A stretch of 64,000 bases of DNA, taken from assembly GCA_964343605.1 (NCBI GenBank), contig CAYFKJ010000004.1, positions 62,001 to 126,000 on the forward strand. The letters run 5' to 3'. The translations under genes were made by a program, and so were the position numbers. The notes below the pieces were generated by a model. The model saw only the letters and a list, made by a program, of their open reading frames with translations. It was not told the DNA's origin and did not search any database. Below, one piece after another: positions 63,022-64,000 of the stretch. Numbering within the stretch: position 1 is the stretch's first letter; each line of letters begins with the position of its first letter. This DNA comes from CAYFKJ01 sp964343605 (GTDB lineage Bacteria; Pseudomonadota; Alphaproteobacteria; UBA2966).

Positions 63022-64000
63022 ATGGAAGAAGAAGAAGAACAAACAAAATCCTGGTTAAGGCCGATCATGAAGCCCTTGTGGCCCATGTATCGCGAGATCG
63101 GCATTATCTCGGTCTTCATCAATTTGATGGCCCTGGCCGTGCCGGCGTTCACCATGCAGATCTACGACCGGGTCATCAACTCCGGCAACATTAGCACGCT
63201 GCAGGGCTTGCTGATCGGCGTCGGCTTTGTCTTCGTCTTCGATTTCATCCTGCGCCAGACCCGCAGCCGCCTGATGCAGCGCGCCGCGCTCAATATCGAC
63301 GTGACCCTGGGGCGGCGCCTCTACCGCAAAATGATGAAGCTGCCCTTGTGGTTGTTGGAAGGGCGCACGTCCGCCTACTGGCATGCCCTGTTCCGCGATT
63401 CCGATACCGTTCGCAATACGCTGTCCGGACCGACCGCCGTGCTGGCGGTCGATCTGCCGTTCGCGGTCCTGTTCATCGGCGTGGTCTATATGATCGCCTC
63501 CCCCATCGTCTGGGTGCTGGCCATCATCCTGCCGACCTTCGTCCTGCTGGCCTGGCGCTCGGCGGGTTCAGTCGGCGCCGCCAGCAGCGAGGAACGCAAG
63601 GCCGGGTTCAGCCGCGACACCCTGATGTCGGAAGTCATCGCCGGGCGCAACACCGTTAAGGCGTTGGCGCTGGAGCGCGACATCACGCCCGTGTGGGAAG
63701 ACAAGGCCGCTGACGCCATCGAACGCTCGATCCTGAGGGGATCGCGGGCCGACAAATATTCCAACATGGGCGCCGGACTGTCGTCCTTCGCCACCATCGC
63801 CATGACGTCGGCCGGCGCCATCGCCATCATGAACGGCGAAATGTCGGTCGGCAGCCTGATCGCCGCCAACATGCTGAGCAACAAGGTGCTCGGGCCCTTC
63901 AGCCAGCTGGTCGGCTCCTGGCGCGCCTATGCCGGTTTCCTGCAGGCCATCAACCGCATGGGCGAAGCCTTCGCCATGGAGGAGGAGCGCACCGAGGTCA
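63022..64000 (+). CDS. Type I secretion ABC transporter, N-terminal part
   Basis: Open from ATG 63022 to the window edge (326 codons), so the gene is cut. The protein starts MEEEEEQTKSW and enters an ABC transporter membrane domain with VPAFTMQIYDRVI, a segment typical of PrtD/HlyB-like exporters, and a LMSEVIAGRNTVKALALE coupling region. The nucleotide-binding domain lies beyond the edge. No C39 peptidase domain precedes it. Proteins of this type export RTX or similar substrates with a membrane fusion protein and TolC, which may be encoded next. Confidence 0.9.
   Translation, partial: MEEEEEQTKSWLRPIMKPLWPMYREIGIISVFINLMALAVPAFTMQIYDRVINSGNISTLQGLLIGVGFVFVFDFILRQTRSRLMQRAALNIDVTLGRRLYRKMMKLPLWLLEGRTSAYWHALFRDSDTVRNTLSGPTAVLAVDLPFAVLFIGVVYMIASPIVWVLAIILPTFVLLAWRSAGSVGAASSEERKAGFSRDTLMSEVIAGRNTVKALALERDITPVWEDKAADAIERSILRGSRADKYSNMGAGLSSFATIAMTSAGAIAIMNGEMSVGSLIAANMLSNKVLGPFSQLVGSWRAYAGFLQAINRMGEAFAMEEERTEV

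Overview
The window looks like a piece of an alphaproteobacterial chromosome, probably from a Rhodospirillales-like, sulfur-oxidising lineage. It is GC-rich and densely coded, with no transposase, integrase or CRISPR seen. The lineage call rests on a class I lysyl-tRNA synthetase, a SAM-II riboswitch in front of metZ, the argD-argF-hslO order, the paired-hairpin repeat at 32234-32328 and a three-gene TRAP transporter. Placement below class level is inference.

Left part (1-16253). This is mixed housekeeping: a methyltransferase tail, an orphan periplasmic binding protein, a uroporphyrinogen-decarboxylase-like protein, a pentapeptide-repeat protein, kynureninase, a HAD hydrolase, the SRAP peptidase/pyrD pair, an S24-type HTH regulator that lacks its catalytic serine, a branched-chain aminotransferase, class I LysRS, dodecin, a DinG-like Fe-S helicase, a TerB-like protein, an alpha/beta hydrolase and a TVP38 membrane protein.

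Centre (16250-35096). The main feature is a complete reverse-type (oxidative) dissimilatory sulfite reductase locus on the minus strand, read dsrA-B-E-F-H-C-M-K-L-J-O-P, then a TrpD2/YbiB-like gene, dsrN and a SUMT gene (cobA). DsrEFH and DsrL are present and neither dsrD nor dsrT is seen, which points to sulfur oxidation. The expected catalytic residues are in place: DsrE Cys78, DsrH Cys20, the C-terminal DsrC pair, the siroheme/Fe-S cysteines of DsrA and three haem motifs in DsrJ. SUMT and DsrN at the end would supply and amidate the sirohaem. Facing away from dsrA across an AT-rich 377-base regulatory gap is a plus-strand group: a TauD-like Fe/2-oxoglutarate dioxygenase, two very small uncharacterised proteins, a YeeE/YedE (TsuA-like) sulfur transporter and a VOC protein. 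This divergent group could be an import and feeding arm for the Dsr system. That link is inference from layout, and it is the best candidate here for an undescribed system.

Right part (35119-64000). This holds tRNA-Gly(CCC), a large hybrid histidine kinase, a radical SAM gene coupled to a metallophosphoesterase-like protein with a degraded metal site, metZ under a SAM-II riboswitch with a readable terminator/antiterminator switch, apaG, folE, trkH, a TetR-controlled RND efflux pair, argE, a methyltransferase, an argD-argF-hslO-lipoprotein run, an orphan ABC permease, OsmC, a TRAP transporter, a GYD protein, an MscS-type channel, arsC and the start of a type I secretion ABC transporter cut by the window edge.
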